Position numbers and translations under genes: made by a program. A stretch of DNA of 64,000 bases from Caldicellulosiruptor danielii (GTDB lineage Bacteria; Bacillota; Thermoanaerobacteria; Caldicellulosiruptorales; Caldicellulosiruptoraceae). Shown in pieces: positions 1 to 8,649 of the stretch; the stretch's first letter is position 1; each line of letters starts with the position of its first letter. The stretch spans positions 2,350,001-2,414,000 of the forward strand of contig NZ_CP139957.1 in assembly GCF_034343125.1 (NCBI RefSeq). Direction: 5' to 3'. The notes under the pieces are model-generated. The model worked only from the letters and a program-made list of their open reading frames with translations, had not been told where the DNA came from and did no database searches.

Positions 1-1
1 C

Positions 2-178
2 GAAGTTTGCGGCAAAAAAGTGTCGTTTGGAAATAAGGTCAGCCACTCAAACAAGAAATCAAGAAGAACATGGAAGCCAAATGTAAAGAAAATAAAAGTT
101 CTTCTGCAGAATGGTCAGAGAAAGAGAATATATGTGTGCACAAGCTGTATAAAGGCTGGCAAGGTTGTCCGTGCTTAA
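2..178 (+). CDS. rpmB: 50S ribosomal protein L28 (5' end cut by window)
   Basis: The frame beginning at base 2 gives 58 residues starting EVCGKKVSFGNKVSHSNKKS and ending KAGKVVRA before a TAA stop. This is the typical L28 zinc-ribbon-type protein: the start CGKKVSFG motif, a basic centre with RTWKPN, and the CTSCIKAGKV tail with a CxxC pair. L28 is a structural protein of the large ribosomal subunit. Only about four N-terminal residues (probably MAKC) lie outside the window. A strong hairpin terminator follows 7 bases after the stop, so rpmB is the last or only gene of its transcript. Confidence 0.95.
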   Translation, partial: EVCGKKVSFGNKVSHSNKKSRRTWKPNVKKIKVLLQNGQRKRIYVCTSCIKAGKVVRA

Positions 179-184
179 AAATAG

Positions 185-227
185 AAAAGTTCAAGATAAG
201 CAATCATAGTTTATCTTGAACTTTTTT
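185..227 (+). terminator. Rho-independent terminator of rpmB
   Basis: A 15-base stem (185-199 with 211-225), an 11-base loop and a T-rich tail lie directly after the rpmB stop. The A-run on the 5' side would also let it work on the minus strand. Confidence 0.85.
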
Positions 228-311
228 CTTTATTTATCATCACTTATTTTAAACAATTTTTTTATAAACCTACTTAAAAATCTTGGCATTTTAAACACCA
301 TTATTCTCATT

Positions 312-509
312 TTACTTCCATCTCCCATCTTTCAAAAATAGATATATCCCTGCACATATTAACAAGACTGCAATTATAAACGCTAAAAGCCATGGAGGCA
401 TCAGTAGCGATATTAAAATCCCTATACCAATTAGAAGCAGTGTAAGACCAAACCATTTTTTGTTTTTGTGCGAAAAATGCTTGCTCATACCATAAATATA
501 TTCTTTCAA
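312..509 (-). CDS. Small two-helix membrane protein, unknown function
   Basis: This 65-residue frame has a basic N-terminus (HKNKK) and two hydrophobic stretches at about residues 19-37 and 41-58 separated by a PP turn, ending in KDGRWK. The composition is that of a real small membrane protein rather than a random frame. The full frame opens with TTG at 509; an internal ATG at 486-488 (MSKHFSHKNKK) is an equally good start, because neither has a strong ribosome binding site. It lies downstream of the terminator of the hydrolase gene. No family recognised. Confidence 0.5.
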   Translation of the reverse strand: MKEYIYGMSKHFSHKNKKWFGLTLLLIGIGILISLLMPPWLLAFIIAVLLICAGIYLFLKDGRWK

Positions 510-554
510 TGTCTGGTTTTATTCTATTATATTCATTTGAAAAAAGATGGGTGA

Positions 555-590
555 CAAAAAAGGGTGGGAAATTCTTTCTCCCCACCCTTT
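555..590 (-). terminator. Terminator of the esterase transcript
   Basis: A perfect 10-bp stem (559-568 with 581-590, AAAGGGTGGG on the minus strand) is followed on the minus strand by a run of T. It lies 12 bases after the esterase stop and should end the whole 3462-603 minus-strand unit. Confidence 0.85.
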
Positions 591-602
591 ATGGATTTTT
601 CA

Positions 603-1362
603 TTAATCCTTTAAAAACTCCACCGTTTTATCAAGGACTAATCTTTCCCATTCATACTTGTTAAATGTATGGTCAGCACCTTCAATCTCAATAAGTTCAG
701 CCCTATCCCCTAAAATCTGTTTATATTTTCTTCCAACCTCGATGGGCACAGCTTGATCATTTGTACCGTGCAAAATCAAAACCTTGCCAGGATATCTTTT
801 TATTTCTTCAAAGAAATCATACTTTTGCAAATCGTAATAAAAATCTTGAGAAAGCAAAAGTCCTCCCAAGTCTATATATCCCTTCTCTTTTATGGTTGGG
901 TCTGATTCAACTACATTTTTTGCAATCTCTTTCATATTACCTGCAGGCGCCCACAGAACGACCTTGTAAAGTTTTTCTTTATACTCACCAGCAAGATAAG
1001 AGGATATTGCACCGCCAAGCGAAAGTCCAATTATTGAAATTTTCTGCTTGTCAACAAAATCAAGAGAAAATAGATACTCTAAAATACAGCGTGCATCGTC
1101 AATCTCACGCGTAACTGTCATGTCATAAAACTCTCCGTCTGACTCGCCAGAGCCCGCAAAGTCAAACCTCACGCTTGCAATCCCATACTGCTCTAAAAGA
1201 CGAGAGAGCTTTACAAAGATAAAATGCGGTTCCATTTTGTTTCCTGTAAACCCGTGAAATATAGCAACAGCAGGGATTTTCCCCTCGTATTCACTTAGGT
1301 GTATGCAAGTACCCTCTTAGCACCTGACCTATTTTGTTTTTAATCTCTACATGCTTTTGCAT
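603..1362 (-). pseudogene. Alpha/beta hydrolase, feruloyl/cinnamoyl esterase-like, frameshifted near the N-terminus
   Basis: The intact 3' part (from 1235) encodes FDFAGSGESDG, the nucleophile elbow GLSLGG, the acid loop LILHGTNDQAVP and the catalytic His in GADHTFN, so Ser-Asp-His is complete. Family resemblance is to Est1E/LJ0536-type esterases that release hydroxycinnamates from plant cell wall; this is inference. The usual N-terminus (EYEGKIPAVAIFHGFTG, with the oxyanion HGF) is encoded in the same frame further upstream. The real start is in another frame: ATG at 1360-1362 with AAGGGGG upstream, reading MQKHVEIKNKIGQVLRGYL and then hitting TGA at 1291-1293. A single-base indel between about 1316 and 1291 joins the two frames. 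It begins 25 bases after the LacI gene and is probably cotranscribed with it. Either a recent pseudogene or a base-call error. Confidence 0.8.
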
Positions 1363-1387
1363 TTTTTAATGGCCCCCTTAAAGTTTT

Positions 1388-2401
1388 TTAAATAGCTCTG
1401 CAGGTTTCCCCCTCAACAATTGAGTGTTCAACAATTAGTCTCTTGTATGTCTTGTAAGGCTCTTCAAGCTCTTTTATTAGCATCTCAGCAGCATAATATC
1501 CTAAGTAAAACACGTTAGTGTTGATGGTTGTCAGCCTTGGCGAGGATAGCTTCGAAAAAATTGACTCATTAAACCCTATGACAGACACATCATACCCCAC
1601 TTTCAAATCAAGCTCCCTGCACGCTCTCATTGCTGCATATGCAACAACCTCGTCAATACAAACAATAGCCGTTGGCCTGTTGGATAATTGCAACATCTGC
1701 TTTGCCTTTTCATACGAGCTTTGCTCATCAAACTCAGTAAACATGATATACTGGTTCTCAACTGGAATTTTGTATTTACTAAGTGCATTTTTGTAGCCAG
1801 AAAGCCTATCTTGAGTAAGAACAAGATTTTCCATTCCGCCCAAAAAACCTATCTGAGTATGTCCAAGTCGAATTAGATATTCTGTTGCATCAAACGCAGC
1901 TTTTTTGTTGTCGTTGTCAACCCAGTTTACATAGTCTTTGTCCTTGTCAGGCGATCCTATCAGCACAAAAGGAAATTTTAAATTTCGCAAATATTTTATT
2001 GCATAGTCGTTTATACGTGACGTCAGAAGTATAAACCCATCAACTTTCTTGCTTTTTATCAGCCTCTCCAAACTCTCTTTTTCCTTTTCTGGAGGCACAA
2101 TCGAAAGTACTATTTCATATTCAGTAGCGTTTATATAGCTGCAGATACCAGACACAACCTGGTCAAAAAATGTAGAAGTCAGTGTCTGCTCAAGCCTTCT
2201 TGGCATGAAAATACCCACCGAATAAGCCTTTTTCATAACAAGACTTTTCGCGCTTGCATTCGGAATATATCCAAGTTTTTCTATGGCTTCCATTACTCTT
2301 TTGGTGGTCTCTGGAGAAATCTTCGCTTTACCAGATAGCACTCTTGACACTGTGGAAGGTGAAACACCTGCTTCCCTTGCTATGTCTTTAATAGTTACCA
2401 T
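1388..2401 (-). CDS. LacI-family transcriptional regulator
   Basis: A 337-residue repressor. Residues 1-50 are a classic LacI helix-turn-helix and hinge (VTIKDIAREAGVSPSTVSRVL, then LGYIPNASAKSL). The rest is the periplasmic-binding-protein-like effector domain with SVIGFNES and the dimer interface near the C-terminus, so the ligand is probably a sugar. The frame extends upstream to TTG 2512, but the ATG at 2399-2401 begins exactly at the conserved HTH and has a GGGATGAG element upstream, so I place the start there. It lies between the kinase-like gene and the esterase in one minus-strand unit, and may control plant-polysaccharide genes. Target not identifiable from sequence. Confidence 0.9.
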   Translation of the reverse strand: MVTIKDIAREAGVSPSTVSRVLSGKAKISPETTKRVMEAIEKLGYIPNASAKSLVMKKAYSVGIFMPRRLEQTLTSTFFDQVVSGICSYINATEYEIVLSIVPPEKEKESLERLIKSKKVDGFILLTSRINDYAIKYLRNLKFPFVLIGSPDKDKDYVNWVDNDNKKAAFDATEYLIRLGHTQIGFLGGMENLVLTQDRLSGYKNALSKYKIPVENQYIMFTEFDEQSSYEKAKQMLQLSNRPTAIVCIDEVVAYAAMRACRELDLKVGYDVSVIGFNESIFSKLSSPRLTTINTNVFYLGYYAAEMLIKELEEPYKTYKRLIVEHSIVEGETCRAI

Positions 2402-2508
2402 TTTGCTCTCATCCCAACTCTTTTTTGCATTTTTCTTCTTAAAGCTTAATTTCAATAATACCAAATATTCAGAAAAATTGCAAATTAGACTGAAAAGTTT
2501 GATTAGTT

Positions 2509-3462
2509 TCAACTCTCAAAAGATTTTATCTCAGGTAAAGTCATCTCAATAACAAAATGTTTGTCACCAATTGAATATGTCAGCAGATATGTACCTTCAG
2601 GATAATACAGCGCAAATTTGTTTTTGAGAACATTCATCATTTCTTCAATCCTCTCATAGTTCTTTACAACGTCATTGTAATATATTCTAATATTCAATAT
2701 CCCTGATAGTTCAAATATCGAAAGCTGTATTACATTTTTAATTGGAAGCTGCCTTTCTGCACAACTGATAAAAAGTTTTGCTATAAAACTCAGAGTACTG
2801 TGAAGTATAAATCTTTCTTTTAAACTATCGTCGTGAAAATTTACAACTACTTCAAAATTATTCTTAAGTGAATAAACACAACCAGAAAGAATTGCTTGAA
2901 ATAATGTAACCTCATACCATAGCGGAACAAATATGCGGTTTGAATAGACACCTGCTTCTAAGGTGTCTAAAAGTGACCTTGCAAGCCTTTCAATTTCTTT
3001 TTGACCCTTTTCAGCTGCCATTGCATATATAAGCTGGATATTTCTTATTATCATCTCCTTGTAATCAGAAATAAATTGGTTCTCGGAAATACTTGCTTTA
3101 TTTAGCAAATTAAGTTTATTTTGTATTGTATGTACAGCATTTTCAAATTTTATATCATCTTCAGTTGAAAACTCAAAGCTACTGTCCAATGTTCTCAAAA
3201 CATCCTCTATTCTCTTAACTCGTCCACCAAATTCATTTATAATTGGCAAAATCCCAAAAACATATCCTGCAGCCACAACTAAGCTCAAACTTGTACAAAT
3301 CAAAATCCAAGATACTATACTGAATGTATGAGTTTGAAGTTGAATATACAAAACCATAGCAAAAAATAACAAAAGCTCAGTAAATGTGACTATTCCATAC
3401 ACTTTTCCAAACTTTTCTCTCATAAACTTCTCACCAACTGTCAATCCCTTTCTTGTATTCAT
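2509..3462 (-). CDS. Two-TM protein resembling a degenerate LytS/YesM-type sensor kinase
   Basis: The 317 residues start with a short basic segment, two membrane helices (about 22-42 and 50-73) and a HAMP-like or coiled-coil linker. A helical region (YKEMIIRNIQLIYAMAAEKG...ERLARSLLDTLEAG) aligns by eye with the dimerisation helices of LytS/YesM kinases. The following alpha/beta region resembles a GHKL ATPase fold, but the phospho-acceptor HFLFN motif and the N, G1 and G2 boxes (DxGxG, GxGL) are absent. It is therefore probably catalytically dead, acting as a signalling scaffold or sensor. It heads the unit with the LacI regulator and esterase. Not a confident family assignment. Confidence 0.55.
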   Translation of the reverse strand: MNTRKGLTVGEKFMREKFGKVYGIVTFTELLLFFAMVLYIQLQTHTFSIVSWILICTSLSLVVAAGYVFGILPIINEFGGRVKRIEDVLRTLDSSFEFSTEDDIKFENAVHTIQNKLNLLNKASISENQFISDYKEMIIRNIQLIYAMAAEKGQKEIERLARSLLDTLEAGVYSNRIFVPLWYEVTLFQAILSGCVYSLKNNFEVVVNFHDDSLKERFILHSTLSFIAKLFISCAERQLPIKNVIQLSIFELSGILNIRIYYNDVVKNYERIEEMMNVLKNKFALYYPEGTYLLTYSIGDKHFVIEMTLPEIKSFES

Positions 3463-3592
3463 TTAAGTATATACCCATATTTTTGAAGTATACGAGCAAA
3501 AAGTTTAACTTTTCTTTCATGAACACCTGCATGTTAATTCAATTTTAATATTATTCAAACGGTATTAGCAACTACTTTTTGATTGTAAAATT

Positions 3593-4810
3593 TCACAAAA
3601 ATTTAAACACAACCTTTATACTCTTTTCACTACCCTTAGATGACGCAACCTCAATGGCTTTCTGATAATCCTCAAGTTTAAAATAATGGGTAATAAGCTT
3701 CTCATAAGGAATTCCGTGCTGCTGAATAAGGCTCAGTGCAAGCTGATACGTAGACATTCTGTATTCATTTATATTTTCTGTGCTGTAACAGTAAGCACCT
3801 TTGACATTCAGTTCTTTAAACCAAATTGGAGTCAAATCTAAACTTTCTACAACCGATGCAAGTCCAACAAGAATATAACTTCCTCGCTGTTTTGTAAGCC
3901 ACATGCCATCCCTAATGGTCTTTCTTGACCCCACACAGTCAAATACCTTGTCAAACCCACCAAGCAAGACCTTATCACCAATCATTGGCTGAAATACTTT
4001 TGCCCCGGCTATCTTTGCAAGCTCATCTAAATACCCTTCCTTGGGCTTTACCACTCTGTTTGCACCAAACTCTATTGCTAAATCTGCCTGAAAGTCATAT
4101 TTTGCAATGGCTGTGATATCTGCTGAGCTTCCAAGCTTTCTCAAGCTCCAAATAACTAAAAGACCAATTATTCCAGCTCCATAAACCAAAACTTTTTCGC
4201 TATCCCTTGGAAAATTTCTCATAACAGGATGAAGAGCTGATGCTAACGGGTCGACAAGTATTGCCTCTTGGTCCTTGACAGTATCAGGTACCTTTATAAC
4301 CTGTGACTTATGTGCAACAAAATATTCACCCCACGACCCACCTGTTGTGCTGCACGCTCCCATAATAGTACCAGGTGAAAGCTTTCCTTCCGTTATATTA
4401 AGACAGGTTGAAAACTCCTCTTCCTGGCAAGAGCTGCATCTTGGAAGTTCTCGTGCATCACAGTCAAGTACCGGGTCAACAATGACCCTGTCACCTATTT
4501 CAAATTCGGAAACAGCTTTGCCTTTTTCAACTATCACTCCAAGATTCTCGTGCCCTATGACGAAAGGAAATGAAGCAAAAGGTGAGGTTGAGGGTGAGTC
4601 GTGCAAAAATATGAGATTTAAGTCAGATCCGCAAATTCCTGCATAGGTAGTCTTTATTTTAACATAGTTTTCTGAAGGAAGGTCGGGTTCAGGAATGTCT
4701 TTTAGCGCAATACATGAAAATCTATTGTAAAAAAACTTCTTGGAAATTTTGCCAAGTAAAAGAGTTCTTATATACTTTGCAACATTTGCATCAAACACAA
4801 CAGCTTTCAT
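3593..4810 (-). CDS. Zinc-dependent MDR dehydrogenase (threonine/polyol dehydrogenase-like)
   Basis: A 405-residue medium-chain dehydrogenase. Catalytic zinc ligands are visible in GICGSD and GHE (around residues 60 and 87). A four-cysteine structural-zinc lobe follows with unusual spacing (C-x7-C-x2-C-x7-C), as in a COG1063 subfamily rather than classical ADH. The NAD(P) Rossmann motif is GAGIIG near residue 212. It oxidises a secondary alcohol; the substrate cannot be read from the sequence. It lies last in a run with a glycine C-acetyltransferase-like enzyme, so L-threonine 3-dehydrogenase activity is attractive but unproven. A hairpin separates it from the preceding gene. ATG start with GGAGA just upstream. 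Confidence 0.85.
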   Translation of the reverse strand: MKAVVFDANVAKYIRTLLLGKISKKFFYNRFSCIALKDIPEPDLPSENYVKIKTTYAGICGSDLNLIFLHDSPSTSPFASFPFVIGHENLGVIVEKGKAVSEFEIGDRVIVDPVLDCDARELPRCSSCQEEEFSTCLNITEGKLSPGTIMGACSTTGGSWGEYFVAHKSQVIKVPDTVKDQEAILVDPLASALHPVMRNFPRDSEKVLVYGAGIIGLLVIWSLRKLGSSADITAIAKYDFQADLAIEFGANRVVKPKEGYLDELAKIAGAKVFQPMIGDKVLLGGFDKVFDCVGSRKTIRDGMWLTKQRGSYILVGLASVVESLDLTPIWFKELNVKGAYCYSTENINEYRMSTYQLALSLIQQHGIPYEKLITHYFKLEDYQKAIEVASSKGSEKSIKVVFKFL

Positions 4811-4852
4811 TCTTTAAATCTCCTTTCTTTCTAAGGATTTGCTGAAAACTTT

Positions 4853-4883
4853 AAGAGGCTGCACAGTACCATTGCAGCCTCTT
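4853..4883 (-). other. Intergenic stem-loop between the aminotransferase-like and dehydrogenase genes
   Basis: An 11-bp perfect stem (4853-4863 with 4873-4883) and 9-base loop lie 24 bases after one stop and 43 before the next start. The minus-strand tail (TTAAAGTTTTC) is a poor U-tract. It could be a leaky terminator or an mRNA processing/stability element lowering dehydrogenase expression. Confidence 0.6.
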
Positions 4884-4906
4884 TGTGTAATTTAAAAAGT
4901 ATACAC

Positions 4907-6157
4907 TTAAATTATACCGTATTTTTTGCCCAAGTGTTCAAGAACATCTAATGTTCTGTCAAGATGCTCTTTTGTATGCCCAGCTGTAACAGACATTCTA
5001 ATTCGCGAAAGTCTTCTTGGTACAGCAGGATAAAACACAGGATTTACATATATCCCTGCTTCATGAAGCTCTCTGCACATCTCTTTTACTTTATAATCAT
5101 CCCCTATAATTATTGGGAAAATAGCAGTTTGCTGGTTGCCAAGGTTAAAGCCGAGTTTCAAAAGGTTTTCCCTAAAATACCTGATGTTGTCCCAAAGTCT
5201 TTGTCTGAGCTCTGGTTCCTCTTCAATTACATTTAACGCTTCAATCAAAGAAGCGGTTGCCTGTGGGGTTGGTGCTGTTGAAAACATGTATGCTCTTGAA
5301 TAAAAGTGCAGGTAGTTTACAAGCTCTTTGTTTGTTGCAATAAATCCACCGACAGCACCAAGCGCTTTAGATAAAGTTCCTGCAACTATATCAACCTTGC
5401 CTTCCACGTTGCAATGTTCAGGTGTTCCTCTTCCGTTTTTGCCAATCACACCTGTTGCATGGGCTTCATCAACCATGACAAACGCACCGTAGGCATGTGC
5501 TATCTCAACAATCTGGTCAAGCGGTGCAATGTCACCGTCCATAGAATACACACCATCAACTATGACAAGTTTTGTGTTGTACTTGTCCTTAACCTTTTTC
5601 AATACCTTTTCCAAAGAATCCATATTGTTGTGTCTGAAAAACTCTACATTTGTGTTTCTACACCCATCAATTATGCTTGCGTGCACATACATGTCAAGTA
5701 TAGCAACGTCCTTTTCGTGCAGAATTGCTGAAATTGTCCCCAAATTTGAACCATAACCGCTTGTGTAAATTAGAGCATCTTCACAGCCTTTGAACTTTGC
5801 AAGCTTTTTTTCAAGCTCCACATGAATGTCAAGCGTTCCACCAAGAAGCGGCACAGACCCTGCACCCGTCCCATACTTTTTGACAGCTTCAATTCCTGCT
5901 TTAATTGTCCTTGGATGTTTTGTTAGGTTGAGATAATCGTTTGATGCAAGGTTTATCATCTCTTTAACCTGTCCTGTATAGTGGTCAATAATCTTCATGG
6001 TTGGACCAGACCCTGTGATTGAAACTCTTCTGTATTGATAATGTCTTCTTCTGACATAATCTTCCTTGTATTCCCAAAACTCTTTTGCAAGTTCCATAAT
6101 GTTTTTATCCTCACTCTTCATAAAATCTGCAAGTGAAAATTTTGTGGTATCAATCAT
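4907..6157 (-). CDS. kbl: Alpha-oxoamine synthase: glycine C-acetyltransferase / AONS-like
   Basis: A 416-residue PLP fold-type I enzyme of the KBL/BioF family, which condenses an acyl-CoA with an amino acid (KBL runs 2-amino-3-ketobutyrate + CoA to glycine + acetyl-CoA). Visible are NLASNDYLNLTKHP, GTGAGSVPLLGGT, the DEAHATGVIG cofactor loop and the PLP lysine in GTLSKALGAVGG. The start is the ATG at 6155-6157, preceded by a perfect AAGGAGG; the longer frame from 6193 has no such site. Upstream is formate-THF ligase and downstream a Zn dehydrogenase, which favours glycine/threonine metabolism over biotin synthesis. Exact acyl specificity is not readable. Confidence 0.85.
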   Translation of the reverse strand: MIDTTKFSLADFMKSEDKNIMELAKEFWEYKEDYVRRRHYQYRRVSITGSGPTMKIIDHYTGQVKEMINLASNDYLNLTKHPRTIKAGIEAVKKYGTGAGSVPLLGGTLDIHVELEKKLAKFKGCEDALIYTSGYGSNLGTISAILHEKDVAILDMYVHASIIDGCRNTNVEFFRHNNMDSLEKVLKKVKDKYNTKLVIVDGVYSMDGDIAPLDQIVEIAHAYGAFVMVDEAHATGVIGKNGRGTPEHCNVEGKVDIVAGTLSKALGAVGGFIATNKELVNYLHFYSRAYMFSTAPTPQATASLIEALNVIEEEPELRQRLWDNIRYFRENLLKLGFNLGNQQTAIFPIIIGDDYKVKEMCRELHEAGIYVNPVFYPAVPRRLSRIRMSVTAGHTKEHLDRTLDVLEHLGKKYGII

Positions 6158-6214
6158 TTTTTTCAACCTCCTTCTGAACACATTTTTGTGCACATGTATA
6201 ACCTAAAAAAAGAA

Positions 6215-7876
6215 TTATTTAAAAATTGGATTCCCACTACTGTCTATGTCAAGATGAAGAGCTGCAAAGTCTTTTCCAAGCCCCGGCATTGCAATTATAT
6301 CACCGCACATGACAACTACAAACCCAGCTCCATTTTTTATTTCTATATCTGTGACATTTAAGATAAAATCTTTTGGCCTTCCAAGTAATTTTGGGTCATC
6401 AGAAAGCGAATACTGAGTTTTTGACATACAAATGGGAAAATGTTCAATTCTAAGATTTTTTATAAGCTCAAGTTTTGACAAAGCCGCTTTAGAAAACTGT
6501 ACGTCTTTTGCACCATAGATGATGGTTGCAACTTTTTTAATTTTTTCTTCAATAGAATCACTGTCCTCATAAACAAAGTTTATCTTTCTTTTTTTATTGG
6601 TCGCCTCTATAACCTTTTCAGCAAGATCAAGCACACCTATAGAGCCGTGAGTATATGCAGTTGATACTGAAAATTCTACTCCCTTTTGCTCGCAAAAAGC
6701 CCTGATAAGCTCAATCTCCTCATCTGTATCATCCGGAAACTTATTTAAAGTCACTACTGTCTCAAGTCCCATGACTTTGAGATTTTCAATGTGCTTTTCT
6801 AAATTCTCAAATCCTCGTTGAATAGAATTTACATCACTCTGCAGCCCCCCATTTGCTTCAGCTGTTGCATGATGTTTTAAAGCCTTTGTTGTCACAACCA
6901 GAACAGCAGTGTGTGGATGTATCCCAGATTTTCTTGCAACAATATTAACAAACTTTTCTGCTCCCAAATCAGAACCAAAACCTGCTTCAACAACAACATA
7001 ATCAGCAAGTTTCTGAGCAATCTTTGTGGCAATAATGCTATTTGTACCGTGCGCAATGTTTGCAAACGGTCCACCATGGACAATTGCTGCGGTATTTTCA
7101 GACGTTTGAACAAGGTTCGGTTTTAGTGCATCTTTTAACAAAAGAGCCATGCTCCCATGGACGTTCAAATCCTTGGCATACACAGGTTTTTTGTCATAGG
7201 TAAAGCCTATCAAGATATTCCCGAGTCTTTCTTTGAGCTCATCATAGCTCATCGAAAGACACAAAACAGCCATCACTTCAGAAGCAACAGAGATAACAAA
7301 TCCATCTTCTCTTACAGCACCTTTTTGGTCATTTAAAAGTCCAACTATGATGTGCCGAAGGCTTCTATCATTCATATCCATTGCTCTTTTTATGGTTATA
7401 GACTTTGGATTTATTCCAAGGCTATTCCCATGATAAATATGATTATCAATGGCAGCACAAAGAAGATTGTTTGCAGAGGTCACAGCGTGAATATCTCCTG
7501 TAAAGTGAAGGTTTATATCAATTGAGGGCAAAATCTGACACGCACCGCCTCCTGTTGCCCCACCTTTCAAACCCAAAAACGGGCCTAAGGAAGGTTCTCT
7601 CAAAGTAACAATTGATTTAAATCCCAGCCTGTTTATTGCCATCGAAAGGCCAATTGCAGTGGTTGTTTTCCCCTCTCCAAAAGGTGTTGGATTGATAGAT
7701 GTTACCAGAATAACCTTTCCGTCTCCTACTTCTGCTTTTTTCTTGAGCACATCCAAACTTATTTTTGCTTTGTATTTCCCATAAAGCTCAAGATCATCCG
7801 CGTCAAGCCCTATTTTTTCTGCAATCTTGGATATAGGCTCAAGGGTGTTTTCCTGCACTTTTGATATGCTTTTCAT
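6215..7876 (-). CDS. fhs: Formate--tetrahydrofolate ligase
   Basis: A 553-residue enzyme making 10-formyl-THF from formate, ATP and THF. The N-terminal P-loop (NPTPFGEGKTTT), LREPSLGPFLGLKGGATGGG and HFTGDIHAVTSANNL are family hallmarks, and the length is normal. It starts with ATG 10 bases after the thioesterase stop, so the two are cotranscribed. With the KBL-like enzyme just downstream it links glycine and one-carbon metabolism. Cytoplasmic. Confidence 0.97.
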   Translation of the reverse strand: MKSISKVQENTLEPISKIAEKIGLDADDLELYGKYKAKISLDVLKKKAEVGDGKVILVTSINPTPFGEGKTTTAIGLSMAINRLGFKSIVTLREPSLGPFLGLKGGATGGGACQILPSIDINLHFTGDIHAVTSANNLLCAAIDNHIYHGNSLGINPKSITIKRAMDMNDRSLRHIIVGLLNDQKGAVREDGFVISVASEVMAVLCLSMSYDELKERLGNILIGFTYDKKPVYAKDLNVHGSMALLLKDALKPNLVQTSENTAAIVHGGPFANIAHGTNSIIATKIAQKLADYVVVEAGFGSDLGAEKFVNIVARKSGIHPHTAVLVVTTKALKHHATAEANGGLQSDVNSIQRGFENLEKHIENLKVMGLETVVTLNKFPDDTDEEIELIRAFCEQKGVEFSVSTAYTHGSIGVLDLAEKVIEATNKKRKINFVYEDSDSIEEKIKKVATIIYGAKDVQFSKAALSKLELIKNLRIEHFPICMSKTQYSLSDDPKLLGRPKDFILNVTDIEIKNGAGFVVVMCGDIIAMPGLGKDFAALHLDIDSSGNPIFK

Positions 7877-7885
7877 AGGTAGATT

Positions 7886-8284
7886 TCACCTGACCTTTTG
7901 ATAGGTTTTATTTAAAAATCTTTCGCGATTTACAATAAACCTTTCGTGAAACCCTTCCCCAATTTTTTCAAAGCTGTCATACGCCTCTACTTTAAATGTG
8001 AGCTTTCTGCCGTCAATAGCAATCAGTTGAGCAACTGCTTTTACTTTCATTCCCTTTGGAGTGGGCGCTAAATGCAAAACTTCTACTTTGCTTCCAACTG
8101 TGGTATAACCTTCTTCCAAGTAGCTTTCTACACAAAGAAGTGCTGCCTTTTCCATCAACGCTATCATTGAAGGAGTTGCAAAGACATCCAAAAATCCGCT
8201 CTGAAAATGAGAAGCAAGCATGCTGTCGCTAACTATTTCCTCAATCTCAAATTTAAGTCCAACTTGAAGTTCCAGCTTTTTCAA
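7886..8284 (-). CDS. Hotdog-fold thioesterase, FlK (fluoroacetyl-CoA thioesterase)-like
   Basis: A 132-residue single hotdog domain. The segment FATPSMIALMEKAA...YTTVGSKVEVLHLAPTPKG matches the FlK-like thioesterase family, with the conserved Thr/Glu in TPSMIALME and a His in HLAPTP. The start is TTG at 8284 with AAAGGAGG nine bases upstream. As first gene of the thioesterase-fhs-kbl run it probably hydrolyses a short acyl-CoA, perhaps as housekeeping for the acyl-CoA used downstream. Substrate unknown; FlK itself protects against fluoroacetate in Streptomyces, but most homologues are uncharacterised. Confidence 0.8.
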   Translation of the reverse strand: MKKLELQVGLKFEIEEIVSDSMLASHFQSGFLDVFATPSMIALMEKAALLCVESYLEEGYTTVGSKVEVLHLAPTPKGMKVKAVAQLIAIDGRKLTFKVEAYDSFEKIGEGFHERFIVNRERFLNKTYQKVR

Positions 8285-8437
8285 TTAAATGTGCCTCCTT
8301 TGAATCTCCATCTGTTCTTTTAGTATACAATTTTAAACATCCTGCCTTGGTGCACAATTTTGTTCACAATATATGCTTTAATAAATATATTACTTCTATT
8401 TTGTGGAATTGTCAATTATAATATGAAAAAGTTTGAC

Positions 8438-8466
8438 TTGAAAATGCTAATAAGATGAATTATAAT
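8438..8466 (+). promoter_or_regulatory. Sigma-A type promoter of tRNA-Ser
   Basis: TTGAAA (8438-8443), a 17-base spacer and TATAAT (8461-8466) lie 22 bases before the mature tRNA 5' end. Confidence 0.75.
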
Positions 8467-8488
8467 TGATTTTGCAAAATGAAAAGGC

Positions 8489-8581
8489 GGAGAGATGGCC
8501 GAGTGGTCGAAGGCACACGACTCGAAATCGTGCGTACCGTCAAAAGCGGTACCGTGGGTTCGAATCCCACTCTCTCCGCCA
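8489..8581 (+). tRNA. tRNA-Ser(CGA)
   Basis: The 7-bp acceptor stem GGAGAGA/TCTCTCC spans 8489-8495 and 8571-8577. The anticodon stem CACGA/TCGTG holds the loop CTCGAAA with anticodon CGA at 8523-8525. There is a long class II variable arm (GTACCG...CGGTAC), the TPsiC loop TTCGAATC, discriminator G and an encoded CCA end. It reads UCG serine codons. A consensus promoter lies just upstream. Confidence 0.96.
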
Positions 8582-8649
8582 TTTTTATTTTTGTGGTTTT
8601 GTAGCCCATACCTTTTGAGGATATTACAGAGGGATAGTTTTCTCTCCTC

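Noticed and set aside
307-585. 92-residue minus-strand frame overlapping the small membrane protein
   Set aside because: It runs through the terminator hairpin at 555-590 and has no domain-like sequence; the overlapping two-helix frame is more protein-like.
2402-2512. N-terminal extension of the LacI gene to TTG 2512
   Set aside because: The extra 37 residues are not part of any LacI protein; the conserved HTH begins at the ATG at 2401.
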